Positions 35,101 to 47,678 of a DNA stretch of 64,000 nt are shown piece after piece. The stretch is from Nissolia schottii (lineage: Eukaryota > Streptophyta > Magnoliopsida > Fabales > Fabaceae), in NCBI GenBank assembly GCA_003254905.1, contig QANU01007345.1:81657-145656 (forward strand), read 5' to 3'. The notes beneath the pieces are model-generated. The model was given only the letters and a program-made list of their open reading frames with translations, had not been told where the DNA came from and made no database searches. Each line of letters opens with the position of its first letter. Position 1 is the first letter of the stretch. The translations under genes and the position numbers were made by a program.

Positions 35101-36989
35101 TTAGTGTGCAACCTAGTGTAGATATGAGTTTTGATACTAAAATCAAGTTAAAGGTAAATTAGGGAATGTATAGGACATTTGTGAGGTAAAGGTCATTAGT
35201 GAAGACTATATTGCCTGATATTTGTACTAGGACTTTGTTTCCATTTGGTAGGTGAACCTCTATTGGTGGGATGTGTTTGTAGCTATGAAATTTAGACAAT
35301 GAGAAACAGACATGGTCTGTAGCCCCTGTATCTAAGATCCATTTTGCTGTGCCGACAGTGCAAGATAGGGCGCTTTCATACTTGAGGTGTTTTGAGGCTT
35401 AGTGGTGATTCGGTTGGCAGTATGTCTTGATGCATGTAAGCCAGATTGTTGCAGAAGTGCTAAGAGCTGCAGCTACTGATCCTTTGTAAGAATCATTCCC
35501 TCATCTTCATGATCACAATCCTTGATTGAAGTGCAATCTTCAATTGCAACCTTTTCTGCACTGTTCTTAGAGGTCATATTATTGATTCTTGCTTTTGCAT
35601 TGTCAATTTTGGCCTTGCTCCACTTCAAATGTTCTGGATAACCTGGTGGATAGTCATGCTTATGAAAGCATCTTTCTATTGTGTGGCTTGATGTGTTGCA
35701 AAAAACACAGAATCTGTTTGATTGGGCTTTATTGCTCGATGATCCGCTTCCTCCTCTACTTGCATAATTCCTGTAGCCTCTACCTTAGCCTCTATTTCTG
35801 TCACTTGTTTGTTGCTTGTTCTGATTCTTATCAGAATTGCTTAGTAATGTGACAGACTCAATGCCAAAAGATGACAATTGTCTCTCTTGTTCAGTCAATA
35901 AAGAGAATGTACTATTTATGTCAGGAAGAGGTCTCATCATCATTATTTGTGACCTAATATGCCCATACTGCTCATTCAAGCCCCTAAGAAATCATACAAC
36001 ATAATCTTTTTTTCTATAATCTCTCACAATCCCTAATCTATAAACACAAGGTGTGCTACAGAAACGACTAGAAATTGGCTGAAAAGTTTCTAATTCTTCC
36101 CATGTAGACTTTAATTTTGTAAAATATGTAGTAATGGACAAATCACCTTGTTTAATTCCATAAAACTCTTACCGGAGCACTGTTGTTATGAAAATGTCTC
36201 CTTGATTATACATGTGCTTGAGATCTTTCCACAACACATAGCAATCTTCAATCCATATCACGCTTTGATAAATTTTTGGGCTTAAGGGGTGTGTGATATG
36301 AAAGTGTTGCATCTATCAGATAGTTCTATCCACAAACTTGAGTTTGTTTTTGGATTTCAAAGCAAGTCTCATTGCTCTTTCCCAAATATGGTAATTTTGA
36401 GCTGTGAGAGTAATGGAAATTAGGGATGACCCTAAGTTTTCTCCAGGATGTATGAAATAGGGGCTTAGACGATCATTCATTGGATTGATCACTTGATTTA
36501 CTTGAAAATTCTGTTGCTGACTTGTTGAAAATGGATGATTCACAATCAGAATTTGTGAATTTCCAAATTCGTTAGCTCGATCTTGACTCTGCTCTTCCAT
36601 GGCTGAACCTTGATGAATTGATGATCATAGTGCACAACAGAGCTCCTTAGATTAGGAGCTCTGATACCATAACAAACTGGTAGCAGCAAGAAGAATACAG
36701 GGAGCAGAAACTAAACTTGGTGGAACAAACTTATTCACCATGGATGAGAAAACCAGAAAGAAATATGCATACTGAATATTCTCATGTGTATTGTGGTGAA
36801 TAGAATGGATTAACTCAACTTTCTAATGTGTGCTATAATTCAGTTTATATACAACTATACATACACTAACTAAATGCTTTACATACAAGCTAAGTAACTT
36901 AACAATTAGCAACTGAAATAGTTGGCTAACAACAGAAAGCTAACTGACATGACCAGAAAATAGTTATTAACCGTTTTCATCACGTGTTA
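32039..36989 (-). mobile_element. Degenerate copia retrotransposon, 4,951 bp, unequal LTRs
   Basis: The element is flanked by the 5-bp duplication CCCTC (32034-32038 and 36990-36994). The 5' LTR (36989-36670, about 320 bp) starts TAACACGTGATG and ends TTTGTTA, directly followed by the tRNA-Met primer site TGGTATCAGAGCTCC. The coding region on the minus strand holds gag (36600-36316 and beyond), a zinc knuckle CVFCNTSSHTIERC (about 35710), protease WILDTGATDHVC (about 35340), the integrase zinc region and HVDIWGP core (35146-34634), VVRTNNGQEF (about 34540), reverse transcriptase with IYVDDMLLTS (about 33080) and RNase H with IFCDNKFVIHIATNP (about 32350). Several frameshifts and stops separate these blocks. 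A C10 run (32111-32120) is the polypurine tract. The 3' LTR is only 72 bp. Confidence 0.9.
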
Positions 36990-36994
36990 CCCTC

Positions 36995-39200
36995 TATGAA
37001 CATTGCATGTGGCAATTTGGCGCTTAACATGCAATTCCTTAACTTTAATTTGATGATGATAAGATTTTGCAACAACTTTGATCAATTTGTGTCATAGGAT
37101 TGGGATTGACCGCTAAAGCGTAGGGCATTTATTATTGATGATGTGGTAAGAGAAAAATTTTGGTCAAGGACACGGCACTATCAAAGGAACCTTTGAATAG
37201 GAAGGGAGACCTCAAGTCGCAAAACATGTTACCAAGGTCAATAATTAATAGTCTAATTTAATGATAGAGATTAAAAAAAAATAGATGGATGATTTTTAAC
37301 AATTTTTTTAAGAGTAAAACATAAAAATCATAATTTTTAAGAGATTAAAAATATATTTATCTCTGAATAAAATTTTAATGAGACTTACACTTCAAAATGT
37401 TAAAAAGTGGATATAAGTGTGAATTGTTGTAATGTCCCACACGTAAATAAATTTAAATATTGTTCAATATACAAGGATAAGGATGAAAAATAGGAGAAAT
37501 ATTTTACTTTGTTTTTTTTTTTCTTTTAACATATTGTATAGAGACACCGAATTGATATGCTGACAACAATTTAAATGAACATGAATTTAATTATGAAATA
37601 TTGAAGACAATACATTCAGAGTCAATATCTACACACAATTGAAATAAATATTTTTCAATTATGTAGGTTGACTCCTTTCAAAATATGCTATCTTTTAAGT
37701 TCATGAGGAATTCCCTCAACGTTTTTATGAACTTAATTGTAGTTTCAATAAATCAAACCCATTAGAAAGTGTACAAATATGTGTGAGAAGAGGGAAAAAA
37801 AATGCTCTTTTATTATTTGAGCTTTGGATATAATTTCGAGTAATTTTTTTTTTAAATAAATATTTTTAATATTTTTTTCATCTGCCTGTACTCGAACCAA
37901 GATCATCATGGCATTCCTTTCAATCAATTACTACAAAGGCTAGGATTGCGAGTTAAACATTTTTAATATATGATTGAATAATTATTTTAAAAATAAAAAA
38001 TAAACATACCAAAAAAAAGTACAAATTGTGTTTCTTCCTTATAAATTTATAATTTAAAATATTATAACATAAATAATTTATTGAAAGAAAAAAGATAGTT
38101 TTAAACGTTACCTGTAAATTCAAATTATTTTATTATTTTAAAAATATAATGTAAAAATATTTAAAAATTCATATAAAAGTTTAAGTGTGTGTTTGGGAAC
38201 GTGGATATACAGTATTTAAAAATAAGATAGAAAATAAATAAAGTTGTTTTGTAAGGAAAATAAGTTGTTTTGTAAAAATAAGCTTAAGCTTAAAAATTGG
38301 ACATTATGCAAGAATTTTTTTTTGTTTTTATGATTAAAAATTTATTTTTTCTATGATTTTACTGAATTAACCTTAACTATCAATTATTATACAACATAAG
38401 TAATTGTTTTATATTTTTTTTATAATTTTATTATACAAAAATAATTTTTTTATACCATTCAAACAAAACAAATTATCTTAAAATCACTTTTCAACTAAAT
38501 TATTTAAACATAAATTGATTCTTACATAATCAATTATATAAAAAAATATAATTAAAATAAATAATTTTTTAAATAATTTTAATTTTATAGTTTCTCCAAA
38601 CACATTCTAAATGAATCATCTAGCATTATGTGATAATTTGGATAAACAACTTATTTATGTTTTTATGTGAAAATAACTTTAGAAAAATGACTTATAAAAG
38701 TTATTTTGTATTTAAATATACAATAAATATTATTTTTAATGTTTTAAAAAATAATTTTTAAAAAATTAAATATTTTAACTTTTGCAAATAATCCATGAGT
38801 TTAAATGCTTTCTTTACCAAAAAAAAAAATTAATGAGTTTAATTTATTTATTTTGTAAAGTATTTTTCCATGAAATGATAAATCAGCTGGAGCAACCAGC
38901 ATGAAAGTAGCACCGAAGCTAGGATTTTGATTTTTAGGTTTGATTTCAGTCTCAATTGATTTCCTCACTCCATTAAAAAATCACATTTTTTGGAGGCGAC
39001 CCATCACAAATTCAGCATCAAGTTGAGTTCTATTTCGATTTTCGAATTCCAACAATCTGCAAATTCGTTTGATTCATCTGTCTTTGTTTTCCAGAAGGAA
39101 CAAACAAGGTGCTTCTCTGTGACTCTCACAAACAAGTTATTTGATTTTGCTTCAAATTCCAGATTTGAACTCAGTTTTGTTGTTCAAATCCAATTATCAA
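36995..39200. other. AT-rich intergenic
   Basis: No gene is recognised over about 2.2 kb. The right end should include the promoter and leader of the metallophosphoesterase gene. Homopolymer A/T tracts are frequent. Confidence 0.5.
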
Positions 39201-39299
39201 CTACCCTTTTCCAATTTGTTTAACTTGGTTGTATTTTTATTGTGAATTTGGATCATTGTAGATCAAGAAGGTGTTTCCTTTTTTGGGTTTCAGCATTGA

Positions 39300-41972
39300 A
39301 TGCTCATGGTGTTGAAGCTCAACCCTTCTTGTCTCACACTGTATCAACACCCTCACCAGTATGCACTTTTCTCCAAACAAGTAAAAGTTGGATGCAGTTA
39401 TGAGAAGAGAAACATGAAAAACAGTGACATTGGTAGGCCCCAGATTATGCCTTCTGTTTTGGGGAGCAATAACGGCAGCTTGCGCGTGTTTGTGGTGTCT
39501 GATTTGCACACTGACTATGCTGAGAACTTGGAGTGGGTGAAGTGCTTGTCCCATGTGAAGCACAGGGATGATGTTCTTCTTGTGGCCGGTGATGTTGCTG
39601 AGAGATATGACTCGTTTGTTGTGACAATGTCTCTATTGAAAGAGAGGTTTGAGCATGTGTTCTATGTGCCGGGGAACCATGACCTTTGGTGCCGCCGCGA
39701 GGGACAAAAATATGTATGTGCTGATACTGAGATTCAAGTTCATGCATTATGAAGAATTTTGAACACAAATTAATGGTGTTTTTGGTGTTGATGAAGTGTT
39801 TAATGACATGCTACCACCAAGAAGTTATTGGTGGTGATACTTGTTCTTGACTCCTTTTTGTTTGTGTAGCAATACTTTTATGCTGATCAATTTTTCACTA
39901 ATTTTTGTTCAGGTAGATTCTCTTGACAAGCTTGATGACTTGCTTGGTGGATGTAAGAGACTTGGAGTTGAGACAAATCCAATGGCTATAGGCGAATTAG
40001 GAATCATTCCTCTGTTCTCTTGGTACCATGAGGTGATTATTTCTCTCGTGTCACTTTTCAGATCCTCAAATCTTTCATGCCATGATGATTGTCTTAAGGG
40101 CAATATGTTAAAATGCTCAACCTGCTTCTTTCACAGAGCTTTGACAAAGAGAAGGACATAACAGGCCTTTGCATCCCACCTTTGGAGATGGTGACTACTC
40201 TCTTAACTCCTAGTAAGCCCATTTAAAAGGTTGATTGATGGTCTGATCATGTGCTTGATTTCTCATGGTTCTTGATTAAGGAGTTTGTTCATAAGAACTT
40301 TTGAGTGACATTGACAAGAGGAATATTGTTTTATTAATTAGCAGAATATGATCATGATCTAAAGAATTGTTTCCCACTGTTGTATTAAAATACCATGCTT
40401 ACGTCTTTGTAATTACTATGCATCACTATACTGAACTAGTTGTCAATGTTATGAAATGGTGAGTGTCTCTTAAGCTTGACATGCTTTGTTCAGTCCATGC
40501 CCCATATCTCTCATATTGGTTCTTGGTTAAGGAGATTAGCTTGTTGGTAGAGGCTAACTTTTTTGCATAGTTCTAAATTTCAGGGTTAAGTTTGCTTTTG
40601 CCTGACATAAAATGCTGCCAATTAAACTGATCTTGTAAATTTGTAGCTATAACGTTTGTCTATTTCTCAGGCATGTAAAGACTTCCATGCATGCAAGTGG
40701 CCAGAAGGACTTTCAAATGGAGATACCTCCCTTGCATTATATTTTGATGCCATGAATGATAAACAATTGAAAATGATAGAGGAGATTCAGATAACATGTG
40801 ATCACATCATCACCTTTTCCCACTTTGTTCCAAGGTGATTAATCTGCCATTTAAAGTGTAGCTTTGCTCTCTTGTTTAAATATTTTGTTATTTCTTCTAT
40901 GCATGTAATAGCACTATGTCCTTTGCATAATATGTTTCACAGGCAGGAACTTTGTCCAGAGAAGAGGATGTTATTCTATCCCAAGCTCCCAAAAATCATT
41001 GGTTCAGATTCTCTTGAAGATCGAATAAGGTCTATTCATGGTGCTGAGGGAAGGAGGAGGGATGCATCTTCTGCTTGTCATGTGTTTGGCCATACCCATT
41101 TCTGCTGGGATGCTGTTGTTGATGGTATCAGGTACTTTTTCCCATTCTCCTTTTAGCTTACAGATTTAAGTGGAACTTGTGGAAATTTCATCGAAGTTTA
41201 TTATTAAAAACCATTTCTCTCAACAGCTTAAACAGCTTAAATTATTAGATGGAGACAATTATTGACAATTGAATAATTTTATATCTTGACACACCTCTTG
41301 AGTGAGAGCTTTTTTAACTTAAAAGCATAGACTATAATTCATAGAATGGAAGCCGTTTAAGCAAAAGCTCTTTTAACTTAAAGCATAGACCATATTTAAT
41401 GGACTAGAAACGACAAAAATCAAACTTTAGACAGACCACTTAGTGATAAAAACTGAGATATAATATCAGGAACTTGAAGGGTTATATATCTTTAACAGTT
41501 ACTGTGTATTCCCTTTAGAAAGAGAAAGATAAGATGGAGGAGCTTCTTTGGTATGTTGCCTTAACCTTTGGTTGTTCTGTAAACTAAACTTATCAGAAGA
41601 GCAATTCTCTAGGCAATTGGTATTAGAACAGAAAAAAAATATTTTAAATCAGTAAGCAGTTCTTTATGGATATGATCCACTTGCTATATTGCTTAATGCA
41701 TAATGCTTTTTTGATACAATTTCAGGTACGTACAAGCACCCTTGGCTTACCCAAGAGAAAGGAAGAGAAGAATGAATGGAGGTGAAAATTGGCTACCCTT
41801 TTGCCTCTATGCTGACAATAAGTTTGCTGATACAGTCAACCCTTGCTATTGGTCTGATTATTACTCTGCCAACCCCAGGGCACCTCATAATACTCAACTT
41901 GCTCCTTGGGTTGCCAGATTTTACAAGCAAAAAAAAGGAAGTATAGATGCTTCTCATGATGTTGATAATTAG
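39300..41972 (+). CDS. Calcineurin-like metallophosphoesterase, 395 aa, 6 exons
   Basis: Exons 39300-39713, 39913-40032, 40137-40190, 40671-40834, 40943-41131 and 41726-41972 join at GT-AG sites to an in-frame 1,188-nt sequence. The metal-binding signatures of the family appear in order: VFVVSDLHTDY (Asp-x-His), LLVAGDVAE (Gly-Asp), YVPGNHDLW (Gly-Asn-His-Asp), IITFSHFVP (His) and HVFGHTHFCWD (Gly-His-x-His). So it should bind two metal ions and hydrolyse a phosphoester, but the substrate cannot be told from sequence. The C-terminal region beyond the fold (WLPFCLYADNKFADTVNP, CYWSDYYSANPR) is conserved in a plant-specific subgroup as far as I recall. The first ATG was used; an N-terminal stretch of about 60 residues before the fold could be a targeting region. 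Confidence 0.9.
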
Positions 41973-42493
41973 TATCATAAGTTGTAGACACTAATGACCA
42001 TTTGGAATATAAATGCTCCCATGATGCACATTTGTTTTAGTAGATATAGCAAAATGTGTATCCCTCTTATTTGTTTTTTTTCTTAATTGAGAATAAAGGG
42101 AGATTCAGGCTTTCACGGTGTCAATTATATACTAGGTGAAGGAACATAATTCTACTTTTATGTTTGTAGATAACATGATATTCTCTTCATTATGTTGAAA
42201 AATAAAGGACCAAAATTGAAAGTAAAGAAAATTGAAAGGCACGAAACCAAAATTAAATCCTTAGTTTACATAGAAGTGTATTACTATACAAAATAAGGTT
42301 CACATTTTATTCAACTAGTACATGACACAAAGAACAACAGACAGGTTCACCCTTAACAAAGTTTTTGGGTAAAATAAAAAAACAAAACACATAAAATAGA
42401 AATAAAAATGCATACACAAGACACATAACCACTAGAAGAAAGGAACCACAAGCATACACACTCATTTATTTAATTAATACCCCAAGGGGCAGA
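41973..42493. other. Convergent 3' flanks
   Basis: This is the space between the stop codons of the metallophosphoesterase (plus) and the aquaporin (minus), and should hold both 3' untranslated regions. No other feature is seen. Confidence 0.6.
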
Positions 42494-44608
42494 TTAGTAA
42501 TCTTCAGGAGCCAAAGGTTGATGAGCATGAGGCGTCTCGGTTGGGATGACAACATATTCGTACAAGAGTGCTGCAATGGCAGCCCCAATGAATGGGCCCA
42601 CCCAGTAGATCCAGTGGTAGTGCCATCTCCAGCCCACCAGGGAAGGCCCAAAGGCCAGGGCTGGGTTCATGCAGGCCCCATCGAATGGGCCTCCAACAAG
42701 GATGTTTGCACCAACTATGAGCCCAATTGCCAAGGGTGCAAGGGCCCCAATGGAACCCCTCTTGGGATCAATTGCTGTGGCATAGACTACGTACATGAGC
42801 CCAAATGTCATGACAATTTCAAGTATGAGTCCATGTCCTGCTCCAAGGCCTGTAGTCACATGGAACCCTCCTGGTCTCTATAATAAGTAATTGCAACAGA
42901 ATATCAGAGTTCTTGCCAAGTTCAATTTTTTTAATTATGAATATTGTAGTCATCACATTTAACTAGAAGGATTTAATTTTTATGCTTTTAAATCATCAAT
43001 CATATTTGGCTTGGTTAAATATGGTCTTAATTATTTGTGCATTAGTTAATACCCGGGTATTAAAAAATTTTATATCAAAAGTGATTTAATGTAATAGTTT
43101 ATTAAAGTGTTATATGATAAATTTATAGTATTAATCAAAACTTCAACATAATAAGGGAAAAAGTAAAACCATTAGGAAATCTCATTGACTATAATTTTTC
43201 AAAAGAAAAAAAAGGGGAGGGTAAGGGTACGAAGACATAATAAATTTTACTTAAAATAAAGTGAGGATGATAGGTTACTTGAAAGAAGAAAAAAAAAATT
43301 AACTAAAGTGAGAGTGAAAGGAAAAACTTTTCATTAAACTACTTAGATCCAAGTCTTATTATTAAGTATTGAGTACTAGGAACTCAACTATCTCAACTTA
43401 AAGTTCTCTCCAACAAGATCGCCACTTTGACTAACTAAGAATCCCAACTTAAGGTTCTCTCCATCTTGACTAACTTTCTAAGTTGGTCAACTTTTCATTA
43501 AATTTGATGAAATCTTATAGAGAGAGAGAGAGAGAGAGAGAGGTGATGTTCAACATAAAAATGAGTTGGAATAACATATGAACAAGAAGGAAAAACGAAA
43601 GAAAAAAGATGGACATAATTTACCATGTTATTAGTGACAAGCCTGAGCAAGAGGGAAGCCACAATAGCACCAAGAAGTTGAGCAACCCAGTAGTATACGG
43701 CCCGGACCACCGAGATCCTGCCGCCGAGTAGAGCGCCGAATGTCACCGCCGGGTTGACATGGCCACCCGAAACATGCATGCTGGCAGACACAGCTGCAAA
43801 TAGAGCAAAGGCATGTGCAAGTGCTAGTGCCAATAGTTCACCAGCTGAGAAAGCTGCATCCATGTATATCTTACCTGTAACCAAAGAGAAATTAAACACA
43901 TAAATATCAACAATCACAACCATACCATGCACGTACGTATTAGATAGAAAATTACATTAAAGTTGCTAATTCGATCAACAACACGAAGTTCCAAGATATT
44001 AGAATGATTTTGTTTTAGCTAATTTGATGGGAAAAAATTCCTTTTTTAATTCACTAAAGTAATCAATTTTTTTATATTTAGATAAATTTTAAAAAATAAT
44101 CTAAATTCCAAAAAAAAAAGTCTCTTTTTTTTTGGATTCAACTTTTTAATCACTTTTTTAAGTGGAAACATTAAAAACCCTAAATTTAAAAAATGAGAAA
44201 GTAGTCCGTATACCACTAAACAAATATAACTAAAATCTTCCACAAAAATCATGATATTATCAAGTAAAACCAAGCTAAGAAATTGATGTCACCGTTATTT
44301 TTGCGACTAAATTCAAGTAAAATTCTTGACTCTAATTTTTTTTTCAAGAGTTTCACATATGAAAAAATAGATGGTTATTTCTTGTTATCTAATTTCATGA
44401 AAAATAGACAACAAAAATTCCAAACCCTTTTGTAATTAAGCATGCAATGAGAGATTTTGAGAGGAGGGTACATACTCAGAGCAAGGCCAGAGCCTTCTCC
44501 AGCAAAGACAAAGATGAAAGTGGAAGCAAATTCAGCTAAGGTCGCCCTCATGGAATCAGGGTGTGTTGCCTCATCCACCCTTCCCAATGCATATCTCCGA
44601 GTAGCCAT
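42494..44608 (-). CDS. TIP3: Tonoplast intrinsic protein, TIP3 (alpha-TIP) type, 255 aa
   Basis: Aquaporin of the vacuolar membrane; TIP3 members are the seed protein-storage-vacuole forms. Exons 44608-44476, 43874-43624 and 42877-42494 join in frame (768 nt). The N-terminus [20 protein letters not shown] is close to bean alpha-TIP. Six membrane helices and both pore loops are present: [11 protein letters not shown] (about residues 80-90) and [14 protein letters not shown] (about 195-208). [14 protein letters not shown] is helix 2 and carries the His of the TIP selectivity filter. The C-terminus HQPLAPEDY also matches the subgroup. Length equals the usual 255-256 residues. It differs from other TIPs in the charged N-terminal extension, which favours TIP3 over TIP1 or TIP2. 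A TATA-like box and an RY-type motif lie upstream. Confidence 0.95.
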
Positions 44609-44639
44609 CACAACACCAAAAAGCCTTCTCCCTTTTTTT

Positions 44640-44823
44640 CACCTACTAATTATATAAGATTGTGTCACACACAATAATGTGAATTCTTAGATTCTTTCTT
44701 CACTAAAAGGTTGAGATGTTGTTTCTCTAGATAATGAAATTGAAATTGGAACTTTTTGAAAAAAGGTGAGATAATTTTTTTTGGAGGAAATAGAGGCTAT
44801 AGAAGAGGGTGGCCTTGTGCATG
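44640..44823 (-). promoter_or_regulatory. Putative TIP3 promoter elements (TATA-like, RY-type CATGCA)
   Basis: On the minus strand CTTATATAAT lies about 45 bases before the ATG, at about 44650-44659. A CATGCA hexamer, the core of the RY element bound by seed B3 factors of the ABI3/FUS3 type, lies at 44818-44823, about 210 bases upstream of the ATG. This fits a seed-expressed gene, but a single hexamer can occur by chance. Confidence 0.35.
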
Positions 44824-44829
44824 GATGAA

Positions 44830-45500
44830 AAGTGGTAGTCGCATTATATGAGGAAAATAGGGCCATGGCCAAGGTGAGACACCTGGTTTTGTGCAATGCT
44901 AAAAAGTGGCCACGCAATCATATTTGTGTAGTGCGTTGGCTGCATACTATAAACTGAGTAACACATATCCATCTATATCAACAACAAAGAAAAAATTTAC
45001 CTTGTGTTTGGTTGAAGTGATTATGTTGATCCTGATTTTTCTCAACTTAGGACAAAAACAAAATGTGTATGTAGCCTTGCGGTTGCGGTTTCTGAGGCTT
45101 TGTCTGACTTGTGTATTGAAGTTTGTGTTGTTGATGCCAGAAAACAATATACAGTTTTTTGTAAAAGTTTGATATAAATAATTAATTCATGTATTGATAT
45201 AGTATTATTAAGATCATTTATTTCTTACAATCAAAAGTTACACATATGATATTATTTGATAATGCAAAATATTTTAAATTAATAATCTATTCAATTAACC
45301 TCTAAATAATTAATACTGTATTTAGAATTATATATTAACCCTTTGTATATAAATATATGGATTAGAAATTAACAAATTTAACATATTATTTATAGTATTT
45401 GATCGTCTTATGCTTATAATGTAAAGTTTTTTACATTGTCATCTAATTAGATCATTGCATATGCATGACTTTTAAAGTCGTGAGTGAAATAATCAATTAT
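44830..45500. other. Intergenic upstream of TIP3
   Basis: No gene is recognised. Two long opposite-strand open frames near 44906-45172 have no domain and overlap each other. Confidence 0.5.
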
Positions 45501-45509
45501 TTTTACTAA

Positions 45510-46376
45510 CAGTGATGCTACACGTACACCCCTATTGCATACGCCATACATACACCAGTATGTATGTACGGTGGGAATGTTGGGAATGTGCTAAAATGCA
45601 TGACCTCTCCCTTCACAGAGGCAGGTAATGTGTCTGTGAATAATGTTAGCACATATGCGCAAATAAAGTTTGCACGTTATGCCACAGGTCAAAATCTGCA
45701 TTTTTGTGCATAAAAAATGCTTAATGCATGAATCAAGCCATCTAATGTTTATATCTAATAAAATGTGTCAGAATGTTTACAATGTTTATGGTTTAATTGT
45801 TGAAATATTGGGAATGTGTTAAAATGCACGACCTCTTCCTTCACACGGGCAGGTAATGTGTCTCTGCATAATGTTATAGTGGAAAATCTGCATTTTTCTG
45901 CATAAAAAATGCTTACCGCATGCATCTTCAAAACAAATGCACCACAACGCATGCACCAGAAATTCACTGAAACTTCAAACAAAAACATTCAAATCATCAA
46001 CAAAAAACACAAAAGAATTCACCACAGAGTTATTCATTGCTGCTTTCAAATTTGATGATTCTATCGGTCTCTCGCAATTTTGCATCTCTGTTAACGCTAT
46101 CTGCTGAGACGAACCCGTGATTTTGCTTCTCTGTTTGCTATGGAGAATTTTGAAACGATTCTGCTGCGATTTTGTTGAGAGAATCGCGATTTAGAATGAT
46201 ACAATTCTGTTACAAATTGATTCGGTTTGAAAATAAGGAATATTGACGCGAGTGGGATTGCGTGTTTTCCAAATAAGGAAAGTGCACAGTATTCCGTATT
46301 AATTGATAGTAAAATCGTATAAAACGGGGGTGTATGTACAGCTGTATGGTTTTTGGGTGTACATGGAGCATTTTTG
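45510..46376. mobile_element. Non-autonomous Mutator-like element, copy 2
   Basis: The 867-bp element has ends matching copy 1 (1747-4104): the left end contains ATGCTACACGTACACCC and the reversed right end contains ATGCTCCATGTACACCC. A 9-bp target duplication with one mismatch flanks it (TTTTACTAA at 45501-45509, TATTACTAA at 46377-46385). The reversed right 150 bp (CCGTTTTATACG, TTAATACGGAATAC, TTTCC-TATTTGGAAAA) aligns with the left part of copy 1, so the two are inserted in opposite orientation. The interior has two units of about 227 bp beginning GGGAATGTG(C/T)TAAAATGCA, related to the 265-bp unit of copy 1. No transposase is encoded. Confidence 0.85.
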
Positions 46377-46385
46377 TATTACTAA

Positions 46386-47678
46386 AATGAGAAATCCCGC
46401 ACTTAGATCTATAAAATACAAAGTGAGACCTATTTTAACTTTATTGATTTAATGATGTGATTTTTCACTTTATTTTTTAAAGTCAGAAATTTCACTTTAA
46501 AGTATTCTTGCTATTTTATTTAGTTTGTAACATGTCCAAACATAACAATTAAACTTTTATATTTTAAAAATATATTTTTGTTAGAAAATTATCTATCCAA
46601 TGTGTTCGTTCATTTGGTAGTGGTCCATTCTGTTCCTAGTCCTACCCAGTCTGTCAAAAGGGCCTGCATCCATATGAGATGGTGTCCAAGCTTAACTTCG
46701 CTTGCATACTGCACCTCACATACATGAAGACAAACTTAAAAGCAGCCCAAAATCTTTTTGGCCCAGATAAGGTTCATCACATTTTCTCTGGAGTTCTTGA
46801 GTTTTGGTCAAGTTATCTGGTTACGACAAATATAAATATTTCATGTGAAAAATGTTACATTTGTTTTATTTAACGACTAGGATGCACCCCAAAAAAAAAT
46901 ATTAACTACTAGGAATTACCCATTTATACCATCCAAAAAATAAAATATATCTCTTTCAGTTCAAACTCTAATGTAGTGTTTATGATCTTTCTCAAATGAT
47001 TTTGTTCAATGGAGAGGACAAAAAACCTTTAATTCAATGAATAGATTAATTGATTGATTTTTTAAGGTCCCAAAATTGGGTTATAGTGGAAGCTAAGAGA
47101 GAAAAATAAAATAAAAATAGATATATTACAAGTTGTATAATACCAGATGATTTTACTAAGGTATTTTTCCAATCTTAAAACTGTGTAGAAAAAAAAAAGA
47201 TACTTTATTTCTATTTGATACAAATTCTATCAATTCTATTGGAAATAATAATTTCTAAACATCAAAGAGATTCTCATTTTCAACTCTATTGAAAATTAAA
47301 AGAAAATGAAATTCCTCACATCCATTATATACATTTGTTGGTTAAGTCATTTCTGCTTTGGATGATGAGTCATCTGAATTGAATTTTCCGAATGAAATTA
47401 TCAACAAAGAACAATATTCCTTTGGTATCCTCTTCATGCAAGACAACGATAACATCCTGCCACACACCAGTAAAACTCAAGGCTGTGTCTAGTTTCAGTT
47501 TCATTTTCTGTTTTCATTTCTTGAATTTCTGTTTTCAAAATTTCGTAAAGTAAACAGAAAAAACAACAAAATCTTGTTTCCTATTTTCCATTTCCTGTTT
47601 ACATTATTTCTTTCATAAAATCTCTAACAAGAAATGGAAACATAAGAACAAAAATAGAAACCAAACACATACCATGTG
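46386..47678. other. Intergenic, no gene recognised
   Basis: A 64-codon plus-strand frame at 46679 shows no domain. The right end is the 3' flank of the receptor-like kinase gene. Confidence 0.5.
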
